In this document: in pieces, positions 23,289 through 35,398 of the stretch | How the letters are laid out: every line of letters begins with the position of its first letter | How positions within the stretch are numbered: position 1 is the first letter of the stretch | NCBI GenBank assembly: GCA_003344405.1 | Contig: NOWV01000175.1 | Span: 62,001-126,000, forward strand | DNA from: Trichoplax sp. H2 | Taxonomy: Eukaryota > Placozoa > Uniplacotomia > Trichoplacea | Length of the DNA: 64,000 nucleotides | Direction of reading: 5' to 3' | Notes under the pieces: model-generated | What the model was told of the DNA's origin: nothing | The model's database searches: none | What the model saw: only the letters and a program-made list of their open reading frames with translations | Made by a program: the position numbers and the translations under genes

Positions 23289-25502
23289 CCTTCTATGGCA
23301 AACTCTTTTCATTAAAGTTACTTTCCAACATCGATATCGTTACAGTTATCACTAAGTAAAGGTCTACAGTGAATTGAATATATACTATCATTACAAAGTG
23401 TACAAACATCACTATAAAAGCTTTATAATAGATTACAGTCATCTGATGCCCATTGCAATCTAGCTCAACAAAACGTTTTATAGTTCTTATTGTAAAATAT
23501 GTTGCTAAACCTACTACAATTCACGACAGGCCTCGATCATATACTAATATCTACCTACATATACATTACATTACACTGTAATTAGGTAGTTATCGATCAT
23601 TTTCAATCAGTTATGTATCTCTTATATACGAATAATAAAAATTGATTTGCTAACCTTAGCTCGATTACAACGTTGCATAGGAAATGTACGAATGATCTTT
23701 CATCCATCGGCTCGATTCTACTAGCTTAACATAAAATTGTAAAAGAACTAGCTTTTAATCTTATTGCAATATTATGAATGGGGTAATGGGTACTTTAGGA
23801 GTTATACAAATTTGCATTTTACATTAGATGGTTACGCTTAGAATAGATGATCATTCCCAAATATTGACTTAACCGAGTATTGCACAAAGTTTTATTATTA
23901 CTCGTACCCATTTAATTTATTGCCTTCACGAGGATTGACGGACTTATTTCCAATTGCAACATAATTTTATAAAGATAAAACTAAGATTTTGCATAATGAA
24001 TTGGTAGTCTGGAATTATACAGTACAGTAAAAGTACACTGCAGACACTATGTATTCTCATATGTATTGAGTAATATTAAATATAACTTTATACTACTACT
24101 GTGAATACGTATGCATTTTATACAGTTACACTATAACTAGCATGATCTGTAGTAACTTGCTATCGGTAAGCTTTACACCCTCGCTTATCCTGAAACTTAC
24201 TTATAATATAGGAATTAGTGAAAGATGTTGAAGAAATTGGTAGACATAAATTTTAGTAACCATTCGATATTAACACCAGACGCATATGGGTAAGGTATAC
24301 AAGTACTTCGGACGCGCTAAAATGAAACGGACAATAGTTTCAGCTTTTTTCTTTATCGATCCATTAAGTCGACTATCACAATTGATCCGATCGGGCTTTA
24401 TATGAAGTATTGCAGTAAAGGTCAAGATATTTTGTAGTGGATTACAATTACTTATATTCGCCACAAGTAACATGTAGCTAGTATGTAGCTATGGCTATAA
24501 ACGAATTACAATTACTTATGCTCGCTACAAATAGCAGATGTAGCTTTGAAATTTCATCAAATGTTCAAAATTTGAAGTCTAAAATCAGCAGGTATTTATT
24601 TGGGTAACTGATACACAGCAGAAATATCACTTTCAGGTATCGAGTGTTATAAATAATCGGGGTAATATTCATTTTAAGATAATACAATATTATATGACCA
24701 AGATAATCGCGCATCTGTTTCTCTTATCAACAGCATTATCCTACCTCTGCAAATTCTTATCATGTTATTCCATAAATATCGATCGAAAATAGAATAAACA
24801 CGCAAGAAATAGTTATCTACAATATTATCTCTGAATAATTAACCAATCAGTGATATAATAGGACCCTAAAATAACTATACAATATTCATTCAACTTAAGC
24901 TGAATAATGCCAAAATACGTATTTACATTACAGGAGTAAAAATTATTGAAATGATCATCAGTGTTAAAACAAATTTCTGCTGTTACACACTACAAGATGG
25001 CTCTGTTATTGATAGCATCTAAGTCAAACACAATGATTGAAACATAAACTAGAATGTAGCTTAAAAATTAGGACAGTAATTGTACTCTATAGACATGAAG
25101 GTAATTAAAAACGTAGTTGCTAACGCTAAAAAATTGACAATTTTTTAAAAAGTTGAGAAAAATAGTTTGTAATTAAGTTACTACCATAAATCAGCAATAG
25201 ATACAGTCAATGAATACATCTGCTAAACCATTGATCTACCAAGTCAACGCGTATACACCAAGGTTAATTTAGGGATCAAATCGAACACTGAGCAAAAAAT
25301 TCAACACGATCGCATGATCAAGATATACTCCAATAATACTATTAAAATCAATAGAATCTTGTTTGAGTAGATTGAAAAGCACTAGTCAGCATAATATCAC
25401 TTAACTATTATCTTTGTACATTACAAGATTGGGATTAAGTATTTAGTGAAATATTTTCGGATTGCGTGATCCAAATTGCCTTTACAAGTCAAGCAGGTAA
25501 AA
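23289..25502. other. convergent intergenic spacer
   Basis: Between the stop codons of CDK5RAP3 (plus) and ATF2/7 (minus); it must include both 3' untranslated regions. AT-rich, without an exon or RNA gene that I can support. Short repeated words such as ATGTAGCTATGGCTATA near 24.48 kb are too brief to classify. Confidence 0.5.
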
Positions 25503-28500
25503 TTAATTATCTAATACAACAGTACTTGCGGTAATTTTCGCACCACCATTACTTGTTATGTCTGTCGATGGCGCCATTGCGAGATGTGTTAGGACTGAAC
25601 TTGCAACAGTCTCAGCGTCACTAACACTATCTATAAATGCGTGCCGCGTAAGAAATGCAATGTTAATGATATATCGAATGGTAAAATAGCTGAATCTATA
25701 TATATATATATAATAAGACGAGCATCAATCTTTTACCAGATAAATGTTCCTTTCGAGGAGCAATGCTTCCATTTTGATATGCAATTAGCAAACTCTTAAG
25801 ATGAGCAACTTCACTTCGCAGTTTTGCAGCCTCGGCCTATGATTAACGACGGAGTTGAGAAAAATAGTATAAATCATCAAGTCCTATACACAACAAGTAC
25901 TAGCTCTTACAAATGAAGCTTAAAATGTATTCTTTGTACCTGTAGTGAACTATTTTTATCAGACAGTTCTTTCACTTTTTTATCAAGACCTGATATCCAG
26001 GTTTTTTTCTTTTCACGACACCTAGTAGCTGCTGCTCGATTTCTTTCTAAAAATCTTTGACGTTTTTCCTCTGGATCCAAATCTTCTTGACTGCGTCGAG
26101 CTCTTTTTCTATAATAGTATTTTTTTTTTAATTTAATAGCTTATAGCAAATCCTAGCTCAATTAAAACGCTACTAGAATTTGAACAACAAATAGCGTACG
26201 TTCTATGAGGTCCATTAGTAACTGCTTCTGACTTTCTGACCGGCGTATCATTCGTAGAAACAGCCTTTACAACCGCGGTTGGAGCTTTTGTTACCTTGTT
26301 GACAATATCCAACGTTTTTGATTTTGTTACTTGCGGAGTTTTACTACTAGCAGTGCTTGCACTAGTTTTGATTGCTTTAACCCGTAAACTATGTTGTAGC
26401 CTCTGTTATAGAAACATGAGAGCCATTATTTAGCATTGTAATCAAAAAGTGATTGCCAACTGCAATATTGATTGCTGTACTATGTACGATGGCAAGCGTA
26501 GCTACGAATGTATAACTAATACAATCAGCGCGTACAATTTTATCATGAAAGACAAACACAGTCCATAACAATAAATAATACACTGTACAGAGTACTATCC
26601 TACCTCTTTAGCGCTAACAACGGTAATACTATTTAGAGCACCGTTGTTGACAGGCTGCTGGGATAGCTGTGCTGTTACTGTTTTCGTTATTGTAGGAATT
26701 GAATGAGAAATAGATTGTTGCGTCGCAGTAGTCGCAATTGGATTCGCTACAACAGTAGCAGTCGATGCGCTAGTCGTATTACCAATGGATTCTATTACAG
26801 GTTTAATTGTTGATTTTGAAGGAAGCAAAGTTGCAATACTAGTAGGTGATATTGGAACTGGGCTAGGTTGTTGGGATAAGCTGGTTAACGCTGCGGCAAC
26901 ATCGTGTTGCGACGAATCTCGCACTATGTCAAAGCAAGTTCATTCAAATTAAAACATAATTTGTTTGCATCAGATTGACGATATCAAATCCAAATGTATA
27001 GACATGTCATCAACCGATTGCTATCGTAGACTAGCATACATTGTCATAGACACTATCTCAGACACGGGCGATAACATTGATTCGAGTTTGTTACAGCAGT
27101 GATTACTATTTTAATATTCATGATGGTATTTAGTCAATATAGACACAACAACATTGCAAGTACTCGTTCGTAATGTAGACTAAGGCTAATATGTTGCCAA
27201 AAAATTCAAATTCAACTTATTCAATATGAACAGACATACATTTCATAGTAGCCAAAACACCAGATGCGATAGCAGCACTTGGATCTGCCTAAAAACGTGA
27301 TAATGATTGTTGCACAATTAATAACACTAGCTAGTCAAAATTGGCCAACATTGAGTTCTCCAGTTTGTTGAACGAAGTATGCTAAAAATCATCCAATTAA
27401 GTACCCGATCAACAGCTGCTTTCGCAAAAGTTGCTTCAAATGGATTTTGCAAAGCGTCTTCTAGGCCAGCTTCTTCAAATGCCCTTAGGAATCTACTCGG
27501 TGTAGGTGTTTGATCTAATTTGAAAACAACATAATACACCTTAATAAGGACACCATACTTGATGCAATTTGTCATACTACAGTATGATGAAGTATCTTGA
27601 TATTCAATTTACGTGATAAGCTGACTACTGACAACACCAACATAATTAGTCTATTCTATGGATTGCCTTCACTCAACGCAAGCTTATACTCGTGCAGTAA
27701 CAACCAGCTTGTCACATATAATACCAGATTGATTGATCTATGCGTAACGTCAAGTATGCTTTATTAGCTGATCATTTCGGTGTCATTCAACTGATTGCAT
27801 AGTCGAAAACCGAAAGCTAGTGCTAATTTTCGTTTCACAAAAGCTAATATAAAGGGTTGATTATCGATTTCGTTGCAACCGATTGGCTCTTCCTTTGAGG
27901 TATAACCGATATAAAAAGTAATTCTTATTCCACTACCTGAACATCTTCATCTCCAGGTATGCCATTTAATGGATATCCTTCATCATCCAATGTTGCCATT
28001 TAACCCTGACCCTCAAATTAGTATTCCTTGTTGAGGATATGGTCAAATCATGTTGTCATTCGATCTACACGCGCCTCTTAACAGATGGTAACGAGCAACA
28101 TTCAATGTATCATCATTCTGAATCTTATTCTTTCTGATGATTGTGAGAAGATTGTACACGGCACACAATTATCGCGTTTAGCGGAATTTCGACCCAGTTG
28201 CATCGTTGTTTGAATAGAATGGAGGATTTCGTCAGCTGTCTGCAGGTAAACTGCCGTCGAGTTTAGTCCAGTACAGTAGGGGGAAAAAGCGACGTCGGGT
28301 ACAGTACATAGTACTCGACCTACAGTCCAGTACAGTACTGTAGACTACAGTGTACAGTACCGAATTTTTTCTTCATCTCTACTGTACTGTACAGTATGCG
28401 ACGTCGAGTACAGTCCCGTAGAGTACTGTAGGCTACAGTGTACAGTACCGAATTTTTTCTTCATCTCTACAGTACAGTATGCGACGTCGAGTACAATCCC

Positions 28501-29876
28501 GTAGAGTACTGTAGGCTACAGTGTACAGTATCGAATTTTTTCTTCATCTCTATGCCAAATCTTGTCATAATGTTCAGTACAGTTGTATTAGTATACTGTA
28601 CTGTATTATCTACTAGGTAGACAGGCAATGTGGAAAATAAGTGTCCGGTACTATACAGTGTGTAGACTACACTGCAGTGAAACGTCTTCTGCTCACAGTA
28701 CTGTATTGCGAACCAATACTGTACTGTACAACAGTAGAAACCTTTTTACACGTACTGTATTGTACCGTACTGTACAGGAGGGGGTAGAGGAAAATCGTGC
28801 TGTGATCCAATTTTCAGCAATGCACAAAACGAAGCGCGGTTTTATGCCGACATGGATGTACAAATGCAAACTTTAGTCCATGACAGCAAAATGTTCATTA
28901 TTTTGAATGATATTAATAGTAAACATGCTGTTCAATCGATTCTATTGTGCTAAGAGTAAAGGAGTAAGCTAAACATTGCAGCCATGTGCTGGCTGTCATA
29001 ATGCCATACGTACCAGGTAAAGCGGATGCTGGTGTATCGCTGCTCGCCCGATTAGCGCACTGGATCTTGAGGTTGCTTGTGTGACGCTTCTGATGAACCT
29101 CTAGATGATCCATATTAGTAAAGCTCTGTAGTGAGGAGAGAAAAGCAATGATAGCGATTAAAATAGAATCCATCCATGTATTTCTAGCTTGTTATACACT
29201 CAAGTGCTTAGTATTCGATCATGCATGCTTCAACAATTGTTGATGATCGATCAACATGACAACACTGCATTGCAGTCCAGTCACAATGCTATTTTGAAAC
29301 GTTCAATTCAAATACACTATGAGGACAATCAAGTGTCCAAGTGGTGGTGTAGGTTAGTGGAGAGAAGATTGTATCCAACTACTGAAATCACACTGCAGTG
29401 ACCTTCTATCCTTGAAAGTCGATCGATCAAATGATATTGCTGATACAGAGTTTCACTATAGGAGTACTGTAGAGAAGGGAGTCATTTCAAGCATGTGCTT
29501 GATGGGCAACGCCAGAACGCGTCGAAATACCATTGAAAGACAAAGTGTTTCAAAACATCACCGAGACGCCTAGAGGGAGAAGAGGGCCAATTCTGTCTCA
29601 CTCCAATATGGTATACTAAAGTGAGAAGGAATGGACATGTCGGCGTCGTCCTTCCAAGGACATGCAGTTTTTTGCAGCACAATTGACTCAATAACATCCT
29701 CTTTGAACTGTATTGATTTACAATGATGAAAAAGACGCGGCAACAACAATGTCCTATCAAGTGAATCCTTTTACAAAGTTACTTGTTCATCTTTTCTATA
29801 CAAGATTTTGATTCGTTTTTACCTCTTTACAGCCTTCTATCGGACATTGAAATGGCTTATCATCTACCTCGGACAT
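25503..29876 (-). CDS. ATF2/ATF7 bZIP transcription factor, 9 exons
   Basis: Stress-kinase-regulated transcription factor binding CRE/AP-1 sites as a dimer in the nucleus. Exons (minus): 29823-29876, 29014-29125, 27405-27514, 27240-27288, 26604-26923, 26200-26402, 25940-26108, 25737-25836, 25503-25630; all phases agree, 414 residues. The first two exons form the N-terminal C2H2 finger (Cys11, Cys16, His29, His33; CPIEGCKE joined to SFTNMDHLEVHQKRH), as in ATF2, ATF7 and CREB5. Exon 3 starts DQTPTPSRFL, the JNK/p38 phospho-acceptor pair (Thr58 and Thr60, equivalent to human ATF2 Thr69/Thr71). A long Ser/Thr/Gln-rich region follows. The basic region has NRAAATRCREKKK after DPEEKRQRFLER, then a leucine zipper across two exons. 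It is a pre-duplication type, so no single vertebrate symbol is given. The start ATG at 29876 is set by the family start (MS-DDKPF). Confidence 0.93.
27937..27999 (-). CDS. possible alternative first exon of the ATF2/7 gene
   Basis: Inside the intron between the zinc-finger and DQTPTP exons, an ATG (27999, context TTAAATGG, preceded by an in-frame TAA) opens 21 codons, MATLDDEGYPLNGIPGDEDV plus Gln, ending at CAG/GTAGTG. The junction is phase 0. It cannot join the DQTPTP exon (which needs phase 1) but can join the exon starting at 27288, giving an isoform without the zinc finger and TPTP sites. It could instead belong to a nested unrelated gene or be chance. Confidence 0.35.
28262..28780. repeat. 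TACTGTAC palindromes and 83-88 bp direct repeats in ATF2/7 intron
   Basis: Within intron 2 of the ATF2/7 gene, a block ending CCGAATTTTTTCTTCATCTCTA (last copy TCGAATT...) is repeated three times, the shared word at 28361, 28449 and 28532. Between copies are GCGACGTCGAGTACA and dense TACAGTAC/TACTGTAC words. From 28570 to 28780 the palindromic words continue without the direct repeat. Three similar units in a row suggest local tandem amplification of a palindrome-containing element. Confidence 0.8.
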
Positions 29877-30260
29877 ATTTACATAAACCAAACAGACTAT
29901 TTCCTACAACGATAACAAAACTGATACCGCCGAATGGACTCTTGAACGTGGAAGAATTGGACCACCAGTGAGCGATTCAAATCCAATCCAAATGGATAAT
30001 TTTCTTCACTTTGTGAAATGATTGAATGTTCAATCACTTGGTAGCAAAGGCTACAACCAATGGAGCGTTTTTGCTGCAATGGCCAACGTTGATGACACCA
30101 ATAGAAGAGAGAGTACCACAACCTTAGGGTGTGCTAAATCACCTTGGATGGTAATGTTGACAATATTTAGCAAGGACTACGTAGTAGACTATTGAAATAT
30201 TTTTTCTGTGTGTACGCGTAATTTGGCTTGGCTCCGATGACAAAAACGGTTACGATGTGA

Positions 30261-30268
30261 TGACGTCA
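30261..30268. promoter_or_regulatory. perfect CRE palindrome TGACGTCA
   Basis: The full 8-bp cAMP-response element occurs in the context GATGTGATGACGTCACACG, 385 bp upstream of the ATF2/7 start codon. TGACGTCA is the optimal site for ATF/CREB dimers, so autoregulation is possible. An 8-bp palindrome will occur by chance about once per 100 kb or so in such DNA, so position is the main argument. Confidence 0.5.
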
Positions 30269-30595
30269 CACGAGCTGCAAGGCAGGCGCAGTAAAACAAA
30301 GATTGATTCGACGCCATACCGTAGCATAGCGTTGCGTCACGCTGACGACTTGGACTCGGACTCTAGGAGCGAGTGTCACGTTGTTCAACGTGAATTTTCT
30401 CCCTGTCCTACTGTGCTATTGTGGGTGGATAAGCTGATGTTTCAATCCCCAGTACTGTTAGTACGCTGTAGAAAAAGAGAAACGCTTTTATTTTTGCCTA
30501 TGGACCGTACTATCCAGTAGTATTGCACAGTGTCTTCAACCAACGCTTTCATTCCAGGGTGTCCTAAAATAGATTTTGACGACATCGCTAATCTA

Positions 30596-30700
30596 CAGTA
30601 CGTCGAGTACAGTACAGTGACAATACAATTGCACTGAAGAGAGTGCTGTACACTGTACTGTACAGTGTACAGTATACAGTACCTTGCATATTGTACTGTA
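30596..30700. repeat. TACTGTAC-type palindrome cluster
   Basis: Includes GTACAGTACAGTGACAATAC, GCTGTACACTGTACTGTACAGTGTACAGTATACAGTACC and TTGTACTGTACTGTACC. Same word family as at 10.15 and 28.3 kb; a weaker patch lies at 31100-31145. ORFs on both strands here are repeat-encoded. Confidence 0.7.
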
Positions 30701-33285
30701 CTGTACCATGAAAAGAGGAATGGACAAGTGGACAATACAATGACAATACTGTACCATATTGAACTGACGAGAGTATACTGTACGCCTATTGCATATTGTG
30801 CCATGGAAAAGAGTAACCTGGGTAAGTGGGTATCCCTTTGGGAAAATAAAACCAACCTCTACAGAACTGTGCAATGGCACAGTTTACACTATCAAAATGA
30901 TTGTACGATGTACAGTACAGCAATGTTATTCTTGTAGCAGATAGGTTAATAAAAGTAGAAATGAAATTTGCTGCTATCTATTGTATGTCATATACAGTAT
31001 ATCCAGTAGAAGCATTTCTATACAGACACAGTAAAGGCAAAGACTGGACGTGCTCGAGTAGTCCACAAGCATGGTAAAACCGCAAAGGACAGCAAGACAG
31101 TGCACAGTACAGTCTTGACAGTGTACCGTACAATGTACTGTAACACGGGAAGTAGAATGAGAGGAAATAGTGCGGCCTGATTCATTGCCATGGCACCCTC
31201 CAAAAATAAAATGGTCTAGGTGAAATCAAGACTAAACTACCGGTATAGAGAAATAGTATATAGGAATTTCAACGGAATACAACTGGGATCTTTTAACGAA
31301 GGGGGTAACATCGAAAAGAAGCAGACTGTAGAGATACTGTACAATATACAGTACAGTGCATGACTGTGTGCTTCGGAAATATCAAACCGACAAGGATGGA
31401 AGATTAGTCGGAATTTTACTATACAGTTCAAAGACGAGAATGATAGCACGGTATGTCCAGTTGGTTTCAAAATACACATTGCAAGAAGCAATGAAGGATG
31501 ACAGTTGTACAGTAGTCACTGGATGGGCATATCGGCATACAGTACCTTGTTAAAGACTAATATCGACATTTTCAACAAGTGTATAGTAGTTACTAGCAAA
31601 TCAATCAATCACGGAATTGATTCACCAGTCCACGGTATAACGTATTTTATCCCCCTATGATAACGAATGCATTGCAGTTTGCATCTTTATGTGCAAATAG
31701 GTATCAATCCTACCTATGTAATGTCCATTTCCACTGTACTGTCTATGATACTACATCAACTTCCTGATGTTTTACAAGCCAGTACAATCAACTTGATTTT
31801 GAATCCAAATTCTTCACAGTCCTATCCATGTCCTGTTGTAGCGTCATCAAATACAATTTACCAACTGTAAAAGTAGGAAATAATTATTTCCCTAATTATT
31901 TTTCTCTACTTGAACTGAATGTTGCTTAGCACCAATGGAAAAAAGCTCTTCGTTGACAGCCTTTCAAATCTACTCAGTTCACAAATGGCAGCATTATGTA
32001 CAAGCAAAAGCGATAGCAAAAATAATGTCACTAATGCATGCTATAGTCTACTAGTACTTTACTGCCCTCCATTGAAAAATCAGCGAATGCATGACATCAT
32101 TTTTGTTTACTTGCCTTACTGCTAGGAATAATGAAGTGTAAACGCAGACTAACTACTGGTTTAGTAGTAGAGTATTAGTGGTTTTTACTCAGCTGATGGG
32201 CGCATCCATAAGAGCGAGTAAATTCCTTTTTCATCTGTTATGTAAATATCTGCGAGTGCACAACGGCTAAGAAAGCTGCAAACCCAATTCAACGATTTAA
32301 TCCTCATCGATCGTATCCTAATGTGCTCTGTATAGCTATCAGCTCTACTGGATATCACGACAGTCGTTTAAAGTAGCTCAAATATCCATTGGAATAGTGA
32401 TTCTAGCCGGGCCAAGACTGATTGAGCAGGCACACATACGATTATCCGGATAGTGCTATCGTTATCCGGATCAATTTTAAAAACTTTCATCAACAGAGAA
32501 TTGATTTTACCAGTTTGGAGAATTGCAAGTAAATATCAAAATCAACGCGTTCAAGGGACTTTTCGCCCAGGTTAGATTAGTCACGAGTACACTTAGCAAT
32601 ACGCGTAGATCCTAAACTTGAAAGTAGACGTTGCTATCGAATACATTAAAATTCTAGCTTATAAACTGTTCCAGTAATTGACATCATTTCAAGTATCAAA
32701 ATAAAACTTTCAACATGTACCAATCGTTGGTTAATGGATGAATGATCAATTAGTAGTACTGTACAATCGAAATAGTATCCAGTGGTTGTACTCTTTACCA
32801 TGATTCAATATCGATGATAAACGGCTAAAACTCGCCATCAAAGGTTCATTTCTTGCGGTAACATCATACTGTAGACTGTAATCACGGTCCTCTCAGCCTA
32901 TCCTCAACCGGTATTTTTACAGTATTGATCGGCGAAACAGATTTCAACAGGAATAATTAATCATCTAACATTGAATGTATTTTCCCATGCTTAAGTTAAT
33001 GCAATCGTATACTAATCCATTAAGTAGTTGAGTATTGCTATTATACTATCTACAGACTGCGATTGATCCACTCCTGTCGATATGTTGTACAAGTTATAAA
33101 CTCTCCAACAGTTAATTAAGGAGTTATAATATTGTATACAGTATAACTGTCAAGCACACTCGATATTAGTTAGCGATTCAATTCAATACAGTCTGAAGAC
33201 AAAATTAATTATAAATCGTAAATCACTATACTAGTCGTTTGCGATGAAGTACTAATCTGCTTACACTGATTGATACTGTTACAGG

Positions 33286-35143
33286 ATGTCGACGGTAAGG
33301 CGAGAACAAAGTGATCAGTCCGTTAACGATTCAAGGTTAGTAGAACACGACAATAAAGTAACCAGTAGTGTAGGAAAAAGCAGTTGTGATAGAACAAATT
33401 ATCGATAAATAACATCGTTATCAGATTATATTAATAGACTAACTGTTACCAATAAATTTTATATATTGTTTCAAATACGTAATGTCATGTAGGCCCCAGT
33501 CTAGAAGTAGTCTACCGAACGGAATCGAGCAGGTATATAGATATTACTACTCGTAAAAAAAACAATTCCGTATCGTATGTACGAAGTTGAGTCTTGCAAT
33601 ACTTTGCTATAGAACATCACTTTATAATTATTTCTAAGAGATAAATATCAATCACCGTTTCATTCCGTGTTGGCTGAAATGTTTATTTCTAATAATCCTA
33701 TTACCATTCCGACTCAAAGTATTATTATACCGCGTTTGACGTGAATGCAAGCGTACAGCGCGAAAGGTCTAGTAATCGTTTCTTATTTTAGGGTTTTGTT
33801 TTTTCTTCAGAGACGACCAAAGTCTGGCCAATTAGAAATACTACCACCAGATGGTAACAAATTTTACAAATATCTAAATAAGCATCTACTTCATCGACGC
33901 TATACTGAATTTTTACTATCGTAGATATGTTCACCCAAAAATTTGAAGTCATACAATAATTTGTTATAACGTTACATAGATTTATTTCAATCTTCTCAAC
34001 CTAAATTGCTTAACAAGCTCAACCCTTATGTCATAAATTAATGTACATAGCGCCGCACTATAAAAGATTATACAGTATTATTGTACCGAATTTCATTCCT
34101 TAAAACGATGAAGAATCATTGGGTAGTTATCTACGGTAGCTTAAAGTACGGTAGCATACGTACTTTAAAAGTAATATGAATTTGTAGTTACTTTAGCACC
34201 TCATTGCACCTAAAAATCAATCTCTGTATTGAACATCTCAAAGCCGAAAATGATTGATTCATTAGACGTACAAACCAAGACACTGGTTTCTTTTCATACC
34301 AAATCTAGATGAAAAAGTAAACGAAGTATGCGAGCAATTAAGTGAAACTGAACTGTCCGATGCTTCTTTGTCTGATGATTCTGCATCTGACGATGATTCT
34401 GCATCTGATATTGGGAATACTTCAAGCGCCTCTAATGGTATCCAAAATAACCATGTCAATTACAGAAATCAAAATGGTACTGTCATGACATCCGGACTAG
34501 ATCAACAACAATCGCCTCTAGAACTCATCAGCGATGTATGTCTATATAACTGTAAAGAAATTGATACACGATAAAAACTGTATGTTATCCTTTAATCATA
34601 ATGAATATTTCTTGTAGTTTTTGTTACAAATTATGAAAAGTAACGATGAGGAGATTCACTATATGTTACCCCTTAATAATATTTCATATTTCTTGTAGTT
34701 CTTATTACAAATTATGAATGGTAACTATGAGGAGGCTCAAAGGCTATGCGAGCAAAGTAAGTACTGTACTTATAAGTGCAAATGATAATGTACGCCCGTA
34801 TGTCTAGTTCATATAATGTTATATCCAAGCCTAGAATACATTAATAGTAACTTCTCGTGCTTGGATACGAAACAACTGAAATTGTTATAAAGATGTCTAT
34901 TTTGATATCATCATACGCGTAATATTATTACTATCGAAAACTTGTTTAGTTTTAGAGGTTGAACCCGACAACCAAACATGCCTTGAATATCGAGAAGTAT
35001 TGAAAGAAAGAATTCAACTTGGTTAGTTGAGTGGTGTCAATTATAAATTATTAAATGATCTTAATTGTGAAATGCGCTATTTCAATTCGATTACTTTTGT
35101 AGACATTGAACCAAGTGATGAAGATACTGAAGAACCGGATAAC

Positions 35144-35183
<40 letters not shown>

Positions 35184-35398
35184 GTAGTAGTTTGGTTACC
35201 TCATCTGATGAAGTCGACGATAGTTTAAGCGACTATGATACTGACGATCTTAGTGATGAAGAAACTTCAACATCAGACTCTGAAAGTAGTCCTAACACTA
35301 AATGTAACAAAATACGGCGTCCGACACCAGCAGTCCATGTTAATGTGAAAGATAGTAATAGCAAATCAAAGTATGAGCCAACCTTTCTGACAGTGTAA
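33286..35398 (+). CDS. ERICH2-like acidic protein, 7 exons
   Basis: Function unknown. Exons: 33286-33335, 33493-33532, 33811-33853, 34309-34535, 34699-34756, 34956-35021, 35103-35398; all phases agree, 259 residues. The N terminus is basic and Ser-rich (MSTVRREQSDQSVNDS, RPQSRSSLPNGIEQ). A Ser/Asp-rich stretch (SDASLSDDSASDDDSASD) leads to a short helical repeat, SPLELISDFLLQIMNG, then NYEEAQRLCEQKVEPDNQTC and LEYREVLKERIQL, which resembles the TPR-like C-terminal module of glutamate-rich protein 2 (LCE...EP-N pattern). The last exon is very acidic, with 13 consecutive Asp encoded by a GAT microsatellite, and ends RRPTPAVHVNVKDSNSK. The ERICH2 assignment rests on that one module and is from memory. 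Confidence 0.7.
34618..34666 (+). pseudogene. duplicated, probably non-functional copy of the ERICH2-like exon
   Basis: After an identical acceptor context (TATTTCTTGTAG) this stretch encodes FLLQIMKSNDEE, a close copy of the exon at 34699 (FLLQIMNGNYEE). About 81 bp separate the two starts and the preceding intron tail is duplicated too. The upstream copy lacks an obvious donor at the matching position (ATATGTTACC). It could be a decayed tandem duplicate or a weak mutually exclusive exon. Confidence 0.65.
35142..35184 (+). repeat. (GAT)n microsatellite coding poly-Asp
   Basis: Thirteen GAT codons in a row within the last exon of the ERICH2-like gene encode an uninterrupted Asp tract. Because all codons are identical, the tract is likely length-polymorphic. 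Confidence 0.9.

Larger units (their letters stand above)
29877..33285. other. spacer between ATF2/7 and the ERICH2-like gene; no gene resolved
   Basis: Holds the ATF2/7 promoter side with a CRE, palindrome clusters (about 30596-30700 and 31100-31145), and several open frames of uncertain status: plus 30257-30520 (87 codons, GC content above its surroundings, start MMTSHELQGRRSKTK), plus 31356-31553, plus 31667-31870 (contains YVMSISTVLSMILHQLPDV) and plus 31919-32125. None has a recognised relative and no splice chain joining them could be built. One or more may be exons of an unidentified plus-strand gene. A repeated TTATCCGGAT lies near 32442 and 32462. Confidence 0.4.

Noticed and set aside
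30442-30937. long frames on both strands (137, 95 and 90 codons)
   Set aside because: They overlap each other over TACTGTAC palindromes, which lack stops in several frames. No splice or family support.
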